Source: Falsirhodobacter halotolerans (GTDB lineage Bacteria; Pseudomonadota; Alphaproteobacteria; Rhodobacterales; Rhodobacteraceae). From it: 64,000 bases of DNA. The stretch covers positions 2,019,001 through 2,083,000 of the forward strand of contig NZ_JALJAZ010000001.1 in the NCBI RefSeq assembly GCF_022899245.1. Reading direction: 5' to 3'. Below, piece after piece: positions 16,888 through 26,196 of this stretch (positions are counted from its first letter, which is position 1; each line of letters starts with the position of its first letter). A program made the translations under genes and the position numbers. Below the pieces are notes generated by a model that was given only the letters and a program-made list of their open reading frames with translations, made no database searches and had not been told where the DNA came from.

Positions 16888-18531
16888 ATGGCACGATACG
16901 TATTCATCACCGGCGGCGTGGTGTCTTCCTTGGGCAAGGGCCTCGCCTCGGCCGCATTGGGGGCGCTTTTGCAGGCGCGGGGATACACGGTGCGGCTGCG
17001 CAAGCTCGACCCCTATCTCAACGTCGATCCCGGCACGATGAGCCCGTTCGAACACGGCGAGGTCTTCGTGACCGATGACGGCGCGGAAACCGATCTGGAC
17101 CTTGGGCATTACGAACGTTTCACCGGCGTGTCGGCGCGGATGACGGATTCGGTGTCTTCGGGCCGGATCTACTCCACCGTGCTCGAGAAGGAACGTCGCG
17201 GCGATTACCTGGGCAAGACGATCCAGGTCATTCCGCACGTTACGAACGAGATCAAGGATTTCCTCTCCATCGGCGAGGATGAGGTCGATTTCCAACTGTG
17301 CGAAATCGGCGGCACCGTGGGCGACATCGAGGGCCTGCCCTTCTTCGAGGCGATCCGCCAATTCGCGCAGGACAAGCCGCGCGGCCAGTGCATCTTCGTC
17401 CATCTGACGCTTCTGCCCTATGTCACCGCCAGCGGAGAGTTGAAGACGAAGCCCACCCAGCATTCGGTCAAAGAGCTGCGCTCCATCGGCATTGCGCCCG
17501 ATGTGTTGCTGCTGCGCTCCGAACAACCGATCCCGGAGAAGGAGCGTGAGAAGATCGCGCTGTTCTGCAACGTCCGCAAGGATGCCGTGATCGCGGCCCC
17601 CGACCTCAAGACGATCTACGAGGCCCCCCTCGCCTATCACCGCGAAGGTCTGGATCAAGCGGTTCTGGATGCCTTCCAGATCCAGCCCGCGCCGAAGCCC
17701 AACCTCGACCGCTGGACCGATGTGATGGACCGGCTGGAGAATGCCGAAGGGGTGGTCCGCGTGGCCATCGTCGGCAAATACACCCAGCTTGAAGACGCCT
17801 ACAAATCCATTGCCGAAGCGCTGACCCATGGCGGCATGGCCAACCGCACCCGCGTAAAGGCCGAATGGATCGATGCCGAGAAGTTCGAGCATCAGGATCC
17901 GGCCCAGTTCCTTCAGGGGTTCAACGCCATCCTCGTCCCCGGCGGGTTCGGGGAACGGGGCACCGAAGGCAAGATCAAGGCCGCGCAATACGCCCGCGAA
18001 AACAACCTGCCCTATCTTGGCATCTGCCTGGGAATGCAGATGGCGGTGATCGAGGCGGCCCGCAATCTGGCCAAGGTCGAGGATGCGGGATCGGAGGAGT
18101 TCGACCACGAGTCCGGCAAGAAACGCTTCACTCCTGTCGTCTATCACCTGAAGGAATGGGTGCAAGGCAACCACGTCGTCGAACGCAAGCTGGGCGACGA
18201 CAAGGGCGGCACGATGCGTCTGGGCGCCTATACCGCCGCGCTGGCCGAAGGGTCGCTGGTCTCCAAGGTCTATGGCGCGACCGAGATCGAGGAGCGGCAC
18301 CGCCACCGCTATGAGGTCGACACCACCTATCGCGAGCAGCTTGAGACTTGCGGGATGTGGTTCTCTGGCATGTCGCCCGATGGTCGCTTGCCCGAGATCG
18401 TGGAGATCAAGGACCATCCGTGGTTCATCGGCGTGCAGTTCCACCCCGAATTGAAATCGAAGCCCTTCGCCCCCCACCCGCTGTTCGCCGATTTCGTGCG
18501 GGCCGCACGGGATGCCAGCCGCCTCGTTTGA
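16888..18531 (+). CDS. pyrG: CTP synthase
   Basis: 547 residues, full length for PyrG, which aminates UTP to CTP using glutamine and ATP. N-terminal synthase domain: [19 protein letters not shown]; phosphate-binding [21 protein letters not shown]-terminal class I glutaminase: nucleophile C380 in LGICLGMQM, with the His-Glu pair in [11 protein letters not shown] near the end. GGGAG lies upstream of the ATG at 16888; upstream in-frame ATGs lie in or before the promoter region. An intrinsic terminator follows. Confidence 0.97.
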   Translation: MARYVFITGGVVSSLGKGLASAALGALLQARGYTVRLRKLDPYLNVDPGTMSPFEHGEVFVTDDGAETDLDLGHYERFTGVSARMTDSVSSGRIYSTVLEKERRGDYLGKTIQVIPHVTNEIKDFLSIGEDEVDFQLCEIGGTVGDIEGLPFFEAIRQFAQDKPRGQCIFVHLTLLPYVTASGELKTKPTQHSVKELRSIGIAPDVLLLRSEQPIPEKEREKIALFCNVRKDAVIAAPDLKTIYEAPLAYHREGLDQAVLDAFQIQPAPKPNLDRWTDVMDRLENAEGVVRVAIVGKYTQLEDAYKSIAEALTHGGMANRTRVKAEWIDAEKFEHQDPAQFLQGFNAILVPGGFGERGTEGKIKAAQYARENNLPYLGICLGMQMAVIEAARNLAKVEDAGSEEFDHESGKKRFTPVVYHLKEWVQGNHVVERKLGDDKGGTMRLGAYTAALAEGSLVSKVYGATEIEERHRHRYEVDTTYREQLETCGMWFSGMSPDGRLPEIVEIKDHPWFIGVQFHPELKSKPFAPHPLFADFVRAARDASRLV

Positions 18532-18536
18532 GGTCA

Positions 18537-18562
18537 GCGCCCCTCGGGGCGCTTTTCCTTTT
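18537..18562 (+). terminator. Rho-independent terminator after pyrG
   Basis: GCGCCCC (18537-18543) pairs with GGGGCGC (18546-18552), followed by TTTTCCTTTT. Confidence 0.75.
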
Positions 18563-18604
18563 CCCGCCGGTGTGCAAATGTCCGCCCCCAAACAGGAGGC
18601 GGCG

Positions 18605-19408
18605 ATGAAACAGGTCATCTGCATCAATTGGGGCACAAAATACGGCCCCCCCTTCATCAATCGCCTTTACGCGATGGTGGCACGCAACATCACGCCCCCC
18701 TTCCGCTTCACCTGTTTTTGCGACAATACCGACGGCATCCGGGCGGAGGTCGATTGCCAGCCCCTGCCCGAGATCGACTATGAAATCCCGGTGACGCGAA
18801 AAGGCATCTGGCCGAAATCGCGCCTGTGGGGGGCGAAGCTGGGGGATCTGGAGGGGCCGGTCCTGTTCATGGATCTGGACGTGGTCGTGACGGGCAATCT
18901 GGACGATTTCTTCACCTATGGCGATCCGGATCGGGTCATCCTGTCGCGCAACCCCGCAAAGCCGTTCGAGCGGCTGGGACAGACCTCGGTCTTCCGTTTC
19001 CCCGTGGGCAAACTGACGCCGCTGCAAGACCGGTTCAAGGCCGACCCCTTGGGCGTGGCCGAGGAATACGGTTATGAACAGCGCTTCGTCACCCGCAACG
19101 CGCCGGGGGGGATCGACCTGTTCCCGAAGGCGTGGGTGCGGCATTTCCGCTATCAATGTATTCCGCCCTTCCCCCTGAACTTCGCGATGACGCCGCGTTT
19201 GCCGAAGGATGCGCGGATCGTCATTTTCCCCGGCGGGGTGTTTCCCGAACAGGCGACCGCCGGCGGGTGGCTGGGGCGCGAGGGGTGGGGCCTTGGCCGC
19301 CACCTGAAGAACACCTTCAACGGCCCCCATCCCGACGGATCGAACTGGCGCTATCTTCGCCACTGGATGAAGCCGACCCCGTGGGTGGGCGACGCTTGGC
19401 GCGAATGA
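18605..19408 (+). CDS. Glycosyltransferase-like protein (DxD)
   Basis: 267 residues. N-terminal QVICINWGTKYGPPFINRLY and a DxD metal/sugar-nucleotide motif in VLFMDLDVVVTGNL (D90, D92), the usual position in GT8-like or GT-A enzymes; a later RNAPGGIDLF stretch resembles an acceptor loop. No signal peptide or membrane helix, so it is probably cytoplasmic, acting on an envelope sugar precursor. It stands alone between two terminators; donor and acceptor are unknown. GGAGGCGGCG precedes the ATG. Confidence 0.65.
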   Translation: MKQVICINWGTKYGPPFINRLYAMVARNITPPFRFTCFCDNTDGIRAEVDCQPLPEIDYEIPVTRKGIWPKSRLWGAKLGDLEGPVLFMDLDVVVTGNLDDFFTYGDPDRVILSRNPAKPFERLGQTSVFRFPVGKLTPLQDRFKADPLGVAEEYGYEQRFVTRNAPGGIDLFPKAWVRHFRYQCIPPFPLNFAMTPRLPKDARIVIFPGGVFPEQATAGGWLGREGWGLGRHLKNTFNGPHPDGSNWRYLRHWMKPTPWVGDAWRE

Positions 19409-19409
19409 C

Positions 19410-19437
19410 AAAGGCCGCCCCGAGGGGCGGCCTTTTC
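19410..19437 (+). terminator. Bidirectional intrinsic terminator
   Basis: AAGGCCGCCCC pairs with GGGGCGGCCTTTT around a GAG loop. It serves the glycosyltransferase-like gene on the plus strand and, with a weaker U-tract, the MHS transporter ending at 19458 on the minus strand. Confidence 0.8.
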
Positions 19438-19457
19438 GTGTGCCGGGGGTGGGTCGC

Positions 19458-20771
19458 TCAGACCTCGCCCTTGCGCGATCCCCAGATGCACAGCAGCGTG
19501 ATGACGGCCGCCGCGCACAGGTAATACCCGACCGCGTGCAGCCCGTAATTCGCCTGCAGATAGGTCGCGGCATAGGGCGCGAGCGAGGCCCCGAAGATGC
19601 CCGCGAAGTTGAACGTCAGCGACGAGCCGGTATAGCGCACATGCGTCGGGAAGGGTGCCGCCAGCGCAGCCCCGATCACGCCATAGGTCACACCCATCAG
19701 CGCCATGCCGATGATGACGAAGATGATGATCCCCTGCGGCCCCATCGACCACAGCGGTGCCAGCGCGAAGGAGAACAGCGCGATCAGCACCGTCACCACC
19801 GTCAGAACCGCACGGCGGCCATAGCGGTCGCCCAGTTTGCCGGCCACGGGAATGGCCAGACCGAAGATGATCGCGCCCAGAAGCTGGATCTCGATCGCCT
19901 CAAGCAGCGGCATGCCGATGACGCGGGTGTTGTAGGACAGAAGGTAGGCCGAGCCGATATAGAACAGCACGAAGGTCGCCAGCGCCACGAAGGTGCCGAG
20001 GAACAGGCTGCGCTTGTGCTTGGTGAACACCTCGGCCAGCGGCACGGCCACGCGGTCATGCCGGTCGATGGCCTTCTGGAAGGCGGGTGTTTCCGTGATC
20101 GACAGACGCACCCACAGGCCGATGACGATCAGCAGCGCCGAGGCGAGGAACGGCGCGCGCCAGATGCCGCTTTCGGCGATCCAGACGCGGGGATCGGCCC
20201 CTTCGGGTGCGAAGTTCAGGATGATGAAGAACACGCCCGACGCCAGGAACAGCCCGACCGGCGCGCCCAGTTGCGGGAACATGCCATACCAGCTGCGCTT
20301 GCCCGGAGGGGCGTTTTCGGTCGCGATCAGCACCGCCCCGCCCCATTCGCCGCCCAGACCGAAGCCCTGCCCGAAGCGGCACAGCGCCAGGAACAGCGGT
20401 GCCAGCACGCCGATTGAGGCATAGGTCGGCAAAAGACCGATGATGACGGTGGAAATCCCCATGGTCAGCAGCGCCGCGACCAGCGTGGCCTTGCGCCCGA
20501 TCCGGTCGCCGAAATGGCCGAACACGATCGCCCCGAAGGGCCGCGCGAAGAAGGCGATGGAGAAGGTGGCGAACGACGCCAGCAGCGCCGTCATCGGATC
20601 GGTGCCGGGGAAGAACAGCACCGGGAACACCAGAACGGCCGCCGTGGCATAGATGTAGAAATCGTAGAATTCGATGGTGGTGCCGATGAGACTGGCCGCC
20701 AGCACGCGCGACGGCTTGTTCAGCGGCTGCGTGCGGCCCGCCCCGGCATCGGTCGATGTGATATCGGTCAT
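19458..20771 (-). CDS. MFS transporter, metabolite:H+ symporter (MHS) type
   Basis: 437 residues, 12 membrane helices. The MHS signature IGTTIEFYDFYIYATAA is near residues 29-45; the loop 2-3 motif GHFGDRIGRKATL and RFGQGFGLGGEWGGAVLIAT (helix 4-5) are typical of ProP/KgtP/ShiA-like proton symporters. These import compatible solutes, dicarboxylates or aromatic acids; the substrate here is unknown. The ATG at 20771 starts a normal short cytoplasmic tail. It is divergent from rlmJ across 123 bases. Confidence 0.88.
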   Translation of the reverse strand: MTDITSTDAGAGRTQPLNKPSRVLAASLIGTTIEFYDFYIYATAAVLVFPVLFFPGTDPMTALLASFATFSIAFFARPFGAIVFGHFGDRIGRKATLVAALLTMGISTVIIGLLPTYASIGVLAPLFLALCRFGQGFGLGGEWGGAVLIATENAPPGKRSWYGMFPQLGAPVGLFLASGVFFIILNFAPEGADPRVWIAESGIWRAPFLASALLIVIGLWVRLSITETPAFQKAIDRHDRVAVPLAEVFTKHKRSLFLGTFVALATFVLFYIGSAYLLSYNTRVIGMPLLEAIEIQLLGAIIFGLAIPVAGKLGDRYGRRAVLTVVTVLIALFSFALAPLWSMGPQGIIIFVIIGMALMGVTYGVIGAALAAPFPTHVRYTGSSLTFNFAGIFGASLAPYAATYLQANYGLHAVGYYLCAAAVITLLCIWGSRKGEV

Positions 20772-20894
20772 GACAGGTTTCCGGACAAACATAAGATGAG
20801 CCGGATTAGCGCAATCTTCCATCATTCGGAAGCACGAATTTATGGAAATGTTACTTACCTTGCGAAAATCAAGGGGGGAATATAAAAGCGGCGG

Positions 20895-21671
20895 ATGTTG
20901 TCCTACCAGCACCTCTATCACGCGGGAAACCTTGCCGACGTTCAGAAACACGCGCTTTTGTGCGTGATGCTGGACTATATGACCCGCAAGGAAAAGCCCC
21001 TCACCTACATCGAATCCCATGCGGGTCGGGGGCTGTATCGCCTGGATGCCGAGGAATCGCTGCGGACGGGCGAGGCGGAGAAGGGCATCGGCGCACTGGC
21101 GGACGCGTTTCCCGCCGATCACCCCTATCGCCACCGGCTGGACGAGGTGCGGTCGCAATGGGGCCAGACCGCCTATCCGGGGTCGCCCCTGCTGGCGGCC
21201 CTGTCGTTGCGGGACACCGATCCGCTGCACCTGTGCGAGTTGCATCCGCAGGAACACCGTATCCTGACCGAGGTTCTGTCGCCCTGGGGCGCGCATATCC
21301 ACAAGAAGGACGGGTTCCAGATGGCCCTTGCCCTCACGCCCCCGACCCCGCGGCGTGGGATGCTGCTGATCGACCCGCCCTATGAGGTGAAAAGCGATTA
21401 CGAGGTGATCCCCACCCATATGGCCAACATCGCGCGCAAGTGGAACGTGGGCGTGCTGGCCTTGTGGTATCCGCTTCTGGCCAGCGCCGCGCATATCGGA
21501 ATGCTGGCCGCCCTTTCCGAACGGTTCCCCGACGCCCTGCGGCACGAGGTTCGGTTTCCCGTGGCCAAGGCGGGTCACCGCATGATCGGGTCGGGCATGT
21601 TCATCGTGAACGCCCCTTACGGCACGGCGGATGAGGCAAGGCGGATCGACCGCATTTTCCACTCGACTTGA
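20895..21671 (+). CDS. rlmJ: 23S rRNA (adenine-2030-N6)-methyltransferase
   Basis: 258 residues. The family N-terminus LSYQHLYHAGNLADVQKHA is clear, and the catalytic N6-adenine motif D160-P-P-Y lies in MLLIDPPYEVKSDY. RlmJ methylates A2030 of 23S rRNA. TerB-like and amino-acid transporter genes follow on the same strand, but with no functional link apparent. Confidence 0.92.
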   Translation: MLSYQHLYHAGNLADVQKHALLCVMLDYMTRKEKPLTYIESHAGRGLYRLDAEESLRTGEAEKGIGALADAFPADHPYRHRLDEVRSQWGQTAYPGSPLLAALSLRDTDPLHLCELHPQEHRILTEVLSPWGAHIHKKDGFQMALALTPPTPRRGMLLIDPPYEVKSDYEVIPTHMANIARKWNVGVLALWYPLLASAAHIGMLAALSERFPDALRHEVRFPVAKAGHRMIGSGMFIVNAPYGTADEARRIDRIFHST

Positions 21672-21697
21672 CGGCGCGGCGCGTCAAATACTCGACC

Positions 21698-22132
21698 ATG
21701 TTCGAACAGCTTTTGCACCGCATCACCTCCACCGCCGACCGGACCTTGCCGGAGCCGGACTCGCGTCTGGCGCTGGCGGCCCTTCTGGTCCGCGTCGCCC
21801 GCGCCGACGGCACTTACTCCGACGGCGAGATTGCACGCATCGACCGCGTGCTGGTTCAGCGCCACGGCCTGTCCCCGGCGGAGGCGACCGACCTGCGCCA
21901 TCAGGCCGAAGCGCTGGAGGCCGAGGCCCCCGACACCGTCCGCTTCACCCGCGCCCTGAAGGACGCCGTTCCGGTCGATGACCGCAACGCCCTGATGCAG
22001 GCGCTGTGGTCCGTGGCGCTGACGGACGGGCGGGACGCGTCGGAGGATCAGGTCATCCGTCTTGTCTCCAGCCTTCTGGGGGTGACGGATCAGGATTCGG
22101 CACTGGCGCGACAAAAGGTTCAGAAGGACTGA
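21698..22132 (+). CDS. TerB-family protein
   Basis: 144 residues, all helical, with the TerB/DUF-like acidic loops VARADGTYSDGEIARIDRVL and ALTDGRDASEDQVIRLVSSL, each containing the paired acidic residues thought to bind metal. The ATG at 21698 is chosen; a TTG overlapping the rlmJ stop (21668) would add ten residues. TerB-like proteins are linked to tellurite and phage/stress resistance, but isolated copies like this are of unknown role. Confidence 0.72.
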   Translation: MFEQLLHRITSTADRTLPEPDSRLALAALLVRVARADGTYSDGEIARIDRVLVQRHGLSPAEATDLRHQAEALEAEAPDTVRFTRALKDAVPVDDRNALMQALWSVALTDGRDASEDQVIRLVSSLLGVTDQDSALARQKVQKD

Positions 22133-22198
22133 CGCATTCGCGATTGCGCGGGCGCGCCCTTGGTTTTATCTTGTGCCGATACATTCAAGCGAGGTCCC

Positions 22199-22990
22199 GT
22201 GACGTCTGCCCCATCCGCGCCGGTGATCGAAGTCCGGAACCTGCACAAGGCCTATGGCCCGCTTGAGGTGCTGAAGGGCGTGGACCTGACGGCCCCGAAG
22301 GGGCATGTCGTGTCGTTGATCGGATCGTCGGGGTCGGGCAAATCGACGCTTCTGCGGTGCTGCAACCTTCTGGAAGACAGCCAGGCCGGCGACATCCGGT
22401 TCGAGGGGGAGCCCGTGCGCTGGCAGGGTCAGGCGGCCACCCGCCACCCCGCCGATCGCAAGCAGGTGCTGCGCATCCGCACCAATCTGTCGATGGTATT
22501 CCAGCAGTTCAACCTGTGGTCCCACATGACCATCCTGCAGAACGTGATGGAGGCGCCGGTGACCGTTCTGGGCCGTCCGCGCGCCGAGGTGGAGGGCAAG
22601 GCCCGCGAATATCTGGCCAAGGTGGGCATCGCCGACAAGGCCGACGCCTATCCCGCGCAACTGTCGGGCGGGCAGCAGCAACGCGCCGCCATCGCCCGCG
22701 CCCTGTGCATGGAACCCCGCGCCCTTCTGTTCGACGAACCCACCAGCGCGCTGGACCCCGAGCTGGAGCAGGAGGTCGTTCGCGTCATCCGCGCCCTGGC
22801 CGACGAAGGGCGCACCATGATCATCGTGACCCATGACATGAAGATGGCCGCCGATTGTTCGGACCATGTCATCTTCCTGCATCAGGGCCGCATCGAGGAA
22901 GAGGGCCCCCCAGCGGCCCTGTTCGGCAATCCACAATCCCAACGCTTGCGCGGGTTCCTGACCCCGGGCGGCGCGGGCAATATCCAATGA
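22199..22990 (+). CDS. Amino-acid/opine ABC transporter ATP-binding protein (HisP-like)
   Basis: 263 residues: Walker A GSSGSGKST (42-50), Q-loop VFQQFNLWSH, signature [15 protein letters not shown], Walker [14 protein letters not shown], switch H in IVTHDMKMA. The longer insert after Walker A (RWQGQAATRHPADRKQ) is characteristic of the HisP/OccP subset that serves histidine and opine/basic amino-acid importers. The GTG at 22199 is preferred because GAGG lies five bases upstream. First gene of the 22199-28820 operon. Confidence 0.92.
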   Translation: MTSAPSAPVIEVRNLHKAYGPLEVLKGVDLTAPKGHVVSLIGSSGSGKSTLLRCCNLLEDSQAGDIRFEGEPVRWQGQAATRHPADRKQVLRIRTNLSMVFQQFNLWSHMTILQNVMEAPVTVLGRPRAEVEGKAREYLAKVGIADKADAYPAQLSGGQQQRAAIARALCMEPRALLFDEPTSALDPELEQEVVRVIRALADEGRTMIIVTHDMKMAADCSDHVIFLHQGRIEEEGPPAALFGNPQSQRLRGFLTPGGAGNIQ

Positions 22991-23003
22991 CAGGGAGATA
23001 TCA

Positions 23004-23726
23004 ATGAAAACCACACTTCTCGCCGCCGCTTTCGCGCTGACCGCGACCTCGGGCCTTGCCCAGACCACCGTGCGGATCGCGACCGAGGGCGCCTACCCTC
23101 CCTTCAACTTCATCAACGATGCGGGCAATGTCGACGGGTTCGAGATCGAGTTGATGAACGACGTCTGCGCCCGCGCGGAACTGACCTGCACTTGGGTCAC
23201 CACCGATTGGGACGGCATCATTCCGAACCTGCAGTCAGGCAACTATGATGCCATTGCCGCCGGCATGTCGATCACGCCCGAGCGTAAGGCCGTCATCGAC
23301 TTCTCCGACGCCTACTATCCGCCGACCGATTCCGCCTATGCCGCGATGGATGGCGAGGCGGATATCGAAGGCGGCGTCGTGGCCGCGCAGGTCAACACCA
23401 TCCAGTCCGGCTATGTCGCCGAAACCGGGGCCACGCTGGTCGAATACGCCACCCCCGACGAGGCGGTGGCCGCCGTCCGCAATGGCGAGGCCGACGCGGT
23501 CTTTGCCGACAGCGATTACCTCAAGCCGGTGGTCGATGAATCGAACGGCGAATTCGTCTGGGTGGGCGAGCCGGTGGAACTGGGGGAAGGCATCGGTCTG
23601 GGCCTGCGTCAAAGCGACACCGACCTGCGCGACACGTTCAGCACCGCCATCCAGACCATGAAGGCCGACGGCACGCTGAACGACCTTCTGGTGAAATGGT
23701 TCGGCGACGACACCAACACCTTCTGA
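23004..23726 (+). CDS. Periplasmic binding protein, amino-acid/opine type
   Basis: 240 residues, SBP_bac_3 family. The signal peptide ends GLAQ near residue 20, then TTVRIATEGAYPPFNFINDA, the canonical family opening. It contains the family signature GFEIELMNDVCARAELTC. AGGGAGATATCA precedes the ATG. It should bind the ligand for the permeases that follow; context (amidotransferase, GS-like ligase, amine oxidase) suggests an amine or basic amino acid. Confidence 0.9.
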   Translation: MKTTLLAAAFALTATSGLAQTTVRIATEGAYPPFNFINDAGNVDGFEIELMNDVCARAELTCTWVTTDWDGIIPNLQSGNYDAIAAGMSITPERKAVIDFSDAYYPPTDSAYAAMDGEADIEGGVVAAQVNTIQSGYVAETGATLVEYATPDEAVAAVRNGEADAVFADSDYLKPVVDESNGEFVWVGEPVELGEGIGLGLRQSDTDLRDTFSTAIQTMKADGTLNDLLVKWFGDDTNTF

Positions 23727-23739
23727 TCGACCGTTCGGG

Positions 23740-24612
23740 ATGTTCGCCTATTGCGCCGATCCGAAGTCCCTTGAGGGGCTGCAATGGCTGTCGTGCTACC
23801 TGACCACGGGCACGCACCTGTCGTTCTATGCCTCGTTCCTGACGGTGCTTGTGCTCCTGGTGCTGACCGCACCGGTGGCGCTGGCCTTCGGGTTCGGCGG
23901 GGCGATGGCGGCGCGGTCGGGCGTGGCCCCGCTGCGCTGGTTCGGCAAAAGCTATATGGCGATGGTGCGTGGCATCCCGGATGTCGTCTTCTTCCTGTTC
24001 TTCGTCATCGCGCTGGATCAGGGGCTGGAATACGTGACCCACGTTGTCCGCTGTCCCGACTGGACCGATCCGGTGCGGCAGGGGCTGGAGTTTCGCGTCT
24101 GCCCCTCGGCCAAGATCCCGCCGAACACCGCGCCGCAACTGATCCACCAGATCTATGGCTTCGGGCTGGCGATCATCACCTTCGCGATCGTGTTCGGCGC
24201 CTTTGCCGCCAACGTGCTGTCCGGCGCCATGCGCGCCGTGCCGCGCGCGCAGCTTGAAACCGCCGAGAGTTACGGCATGACCCCGCGCCAGATCGACCGG
24301 CGCATTCTGATCCCGCAGATGTGGATCTATGCCCTGCCCGGCCTGTCGAACCTCTGGATGGTGCTGATCAAGGCGACGCCGCTTCTGTTCATCCTTGGCG
24401 TGCAGGACATCGTCTATTGGGCGCAGCAGTTGGGCGCGATGAAGACGCAGACCTTCTCCTATCCCCATCCCGACTGGCGGCTGTATTACTTCGTGGCACT
24501 TTTGGTGTTCTATCTTCTGTTGACGCGAGTGTCGGAGATTGCGTTCGACCGCCTGACCCGCCGCCTGTCGCACGGCCAGACGCTGGGCCACCCGCCGCAG
24601 GTGACGGCATGA
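23740..24612 (+). CDS. ABC transporter permease, amino-acid/opine type
   Basis: 290 residues, somewhat longer than usual because of a periplasmic insert with two cysteines (VVRCPDWTDP ... EFRVCPSAKIP, about 103-125) that could form a disulfide. HisQ/OccQ-type channel with EAA loop RAQLETAESYGMTPRQIDRR. Its stop overlaps the next permease start (ATGA at 24609). Confidence 0.88.
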   Translation: MFAYCADPKSLEGLQWLSCYLTTGTHLSFYASFLTVLVLLVLTAPVALAFGFGGAMAARSGVAPLRWFGKSYMAMVRGIPDVVFFLFFVIALDQGLEYVTHVVRCPDWTDPVRQGLEFRVCPSAKIPPNTAPQLIHQIYGFGLAIITFAIVFGAFAANVLSGAMRAVPRAQLETAESYGMTPRQIDRRILIPQMWIYALPGLSNLWMVLIKATPLLFILGVQDIVYWAQQLGAMKTQTFSYPHPDWRLYYFVALLVFYLLLTRVSEIAFDRLTRRLSHGQTLGHPPQVTA

Positions 24613-25454
24613 GCTGTTGGGACACCGTTCAGGCCTATGCCTTCCGCTCGCTCGGGTTTGGCGAGCGGATGCTGCCGCGCGACACCTATGACCTGTGCCA
24701 GCATTTCACGCTGATCGGATCGGGCCTGATCTGGAACATCTATTTCGCGGTGATCGCGCTGTCGGCGGGTTTTTTTCTGGCCACGGCGCTGGCGGTGGGC
24801 AAGGCGTCGCGGCGTCGCCTGATCCGCAAACCCGCCGAATGGTTCATCTTCGTCTTTCGCGGCTCGCCGCTGTTCATCCAGTTCTTCGTGGCCTACCAGC
24901 TTCTGGTCCTGCTGCCGCGTGAGGGGGTGACGGTCCCGCTGGGCCTGTTCGACCTGACGCTGGCGACCGATTGGGTGACGCGAGCCTGGGCGGGGGCGGC
25001 GCTGGTCCTGTTCCTGAATACCGCCGCCTATACGGCCGAGATTTTCTACGGCGCCCTGCGCGCCATCCCCCGCGGCGATCTGGAGGCGGCGGATGCCTAT
25101 GGCCTGACCGGCTGGACCAAGTTCCGCCGCATCCAATGGCCCACGATGCTGCGCCTCGCCTGGCCCGCCTATACGAACGAGGCGATCTTCCTGTTCCACG
25201 CCACGACGCTGGTGTTCTTTTCCGGCTTTCCCGCGTTCCAGCAGCGGGGCGACGCGCTCTACTATGCCAGCTATTTCGCGGGGCGGACGTTCAACCCCTT
25301 CGTCGCCTATCCCATCGTCGCCTTCTATTTCATCCTTCTGACGCTGATCCTGACCGTGGCCTTCGCGCAGATCGGCAAACGCCTGAACCGCCACCTGCCC
25401 GACAACCTCAAACCCCGCCGCCGCCCCCGCCTTCTTCCCCAGATCGTGCGGTAA
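24609..25454 (+). CDS. ABC transporter permease, amino-acid/opine type (second)
   Basis: 281 residues, HisM/OccM-like, with EAA loop RGDLEAADAYGLTGWTKFRR at about 158-177 and about five membrane helices. It forms the heterodimeric channel with the preceding permease. The start at 24609 overlaps the upstream stop; longer in-frame readings lie inside the first permease. The C-terminus is basic and proline-rich. Confidence 0.88.
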   Translation: MSCWDTVQAYAFRSLGFGERMLPRDTYDLCQHFTLIGSGLIWNIYFAVIALSAGFFLATALAVGKASRRRLIRKPAEWFIFVFRGSPLFIQFFVAYQLLVLLPREGVTVPLGLFDLTLATDWVTRAWAGAALVLFLNTAAYTAEIFYGALRAIPRGDLEAADAYGLTGWTKFRRIQWPTMLRLAWPAYTNEAIFLFHATTLVFFSGFPAFQQRGDALYYASYFAGRTFNPFVAYPIVAFYFILLTLILTVAFAQIGKRLNRHLPDNLKPRRRPRLLPQIVR

Positions 25455-25518
25455 GCGGGGCTGGACGGACGCCCCCCGCGCGGCATAGGTTGAGCCCGAC
25501 ATCACAACGGACACACCC

Positions 25519-26193
25519 ATGCGGATCGGCATCCTGCAAACCGGCGACGCACCGCCCGAAATCGTTCCCGATACCGGCGATTACCCCGACATGTTCATGC
25601 GGCTTCTGGCGGATCGGGGCTTCACCTTCCGCACATGGCGCGTGCTGGACGGGGATTTCCCGACCGACGTGCATCAGGCAGACGGCTGGCTGATCACCGG
25701 ATCGAAGTTCGGGGTGTATGAGGATCACGCCTTCCTGCCGCCCCTGCGCACCTTCATCCGCGACGCCTATGCCGCGCGGGTGCCGATGGTGGGCATCTGC
25801 TTCGGTCACCAGATCATCGCCCAGGCCCTGGGCGGCGTGGTGGAGAAATTCGCGGGCGGCTGGTCCATCGGCCGCACCGAATACCGCTTTGGGGATGAAA
25901 CGCTGAGCATGAACGCCTGGCATCAGGATCAGGTCACCACCCGGCCCGAGGGGGCGGAGGTCATCGGCCAGTCCGATTTCTGCGCCAACGCCGCGTTGAT
26001 CTATGACGACCGCGCCCTGACGGTGCAGGCCCATCCCGAATTCGACGATACGGTGGTCCGCGGCCTTCTGGTCTCGCGCGAGGATGTGGTGCCCACGGAG
26101 GACCTCGATCGCGCCCGCCGCAGTCTGGGGCAGCCCAACGACGCCGCCCGCATCGCCACCCAGATCGCCGATTTCTTCCACAAGCCGAGGTAA
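25519..26193 (+). CDS. Class I glutamine amidotransferase-like protein
   Basis: 224 residues with a GATase1 nucleophile elbow VGICFGHQIIAQALGG (C94) and the downstream HPEF (about 174), so the Cys-His-Glu triad is likely complete. It resembles GMP-synthase-like free-standing amidotransferases. In front of a GS-like ligase and an amine oxidase it probably hydrolyses a gamma-glutamyl intermediate, the role PuuD plays in putrescine breakdown, though the sequence is not clearly PuuD. It lies three bases before the ligase gene. Confidence 0.82.
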   Translation: MRIGILQTGDAPPEIVPDTGDYPDMFMRLLADRGFTFRTWRVLDGDFPTDVHQADGWLITGSKFGVYEDHAFLPPLRTFIRDAYAARVPMVGICFGHQIIAQALGGVVEKFAGGWSIGRTEYRFGDETLSMNAWHQDQVTTRPEGAEVIGQSDFCANAALIYDDRALTVQAHPEFDDTVVRGLLVSREDVVPTEDLDRARRSLGQPNDAARIATQIADFFHKPR

Positions 26194-26196
26194 CCC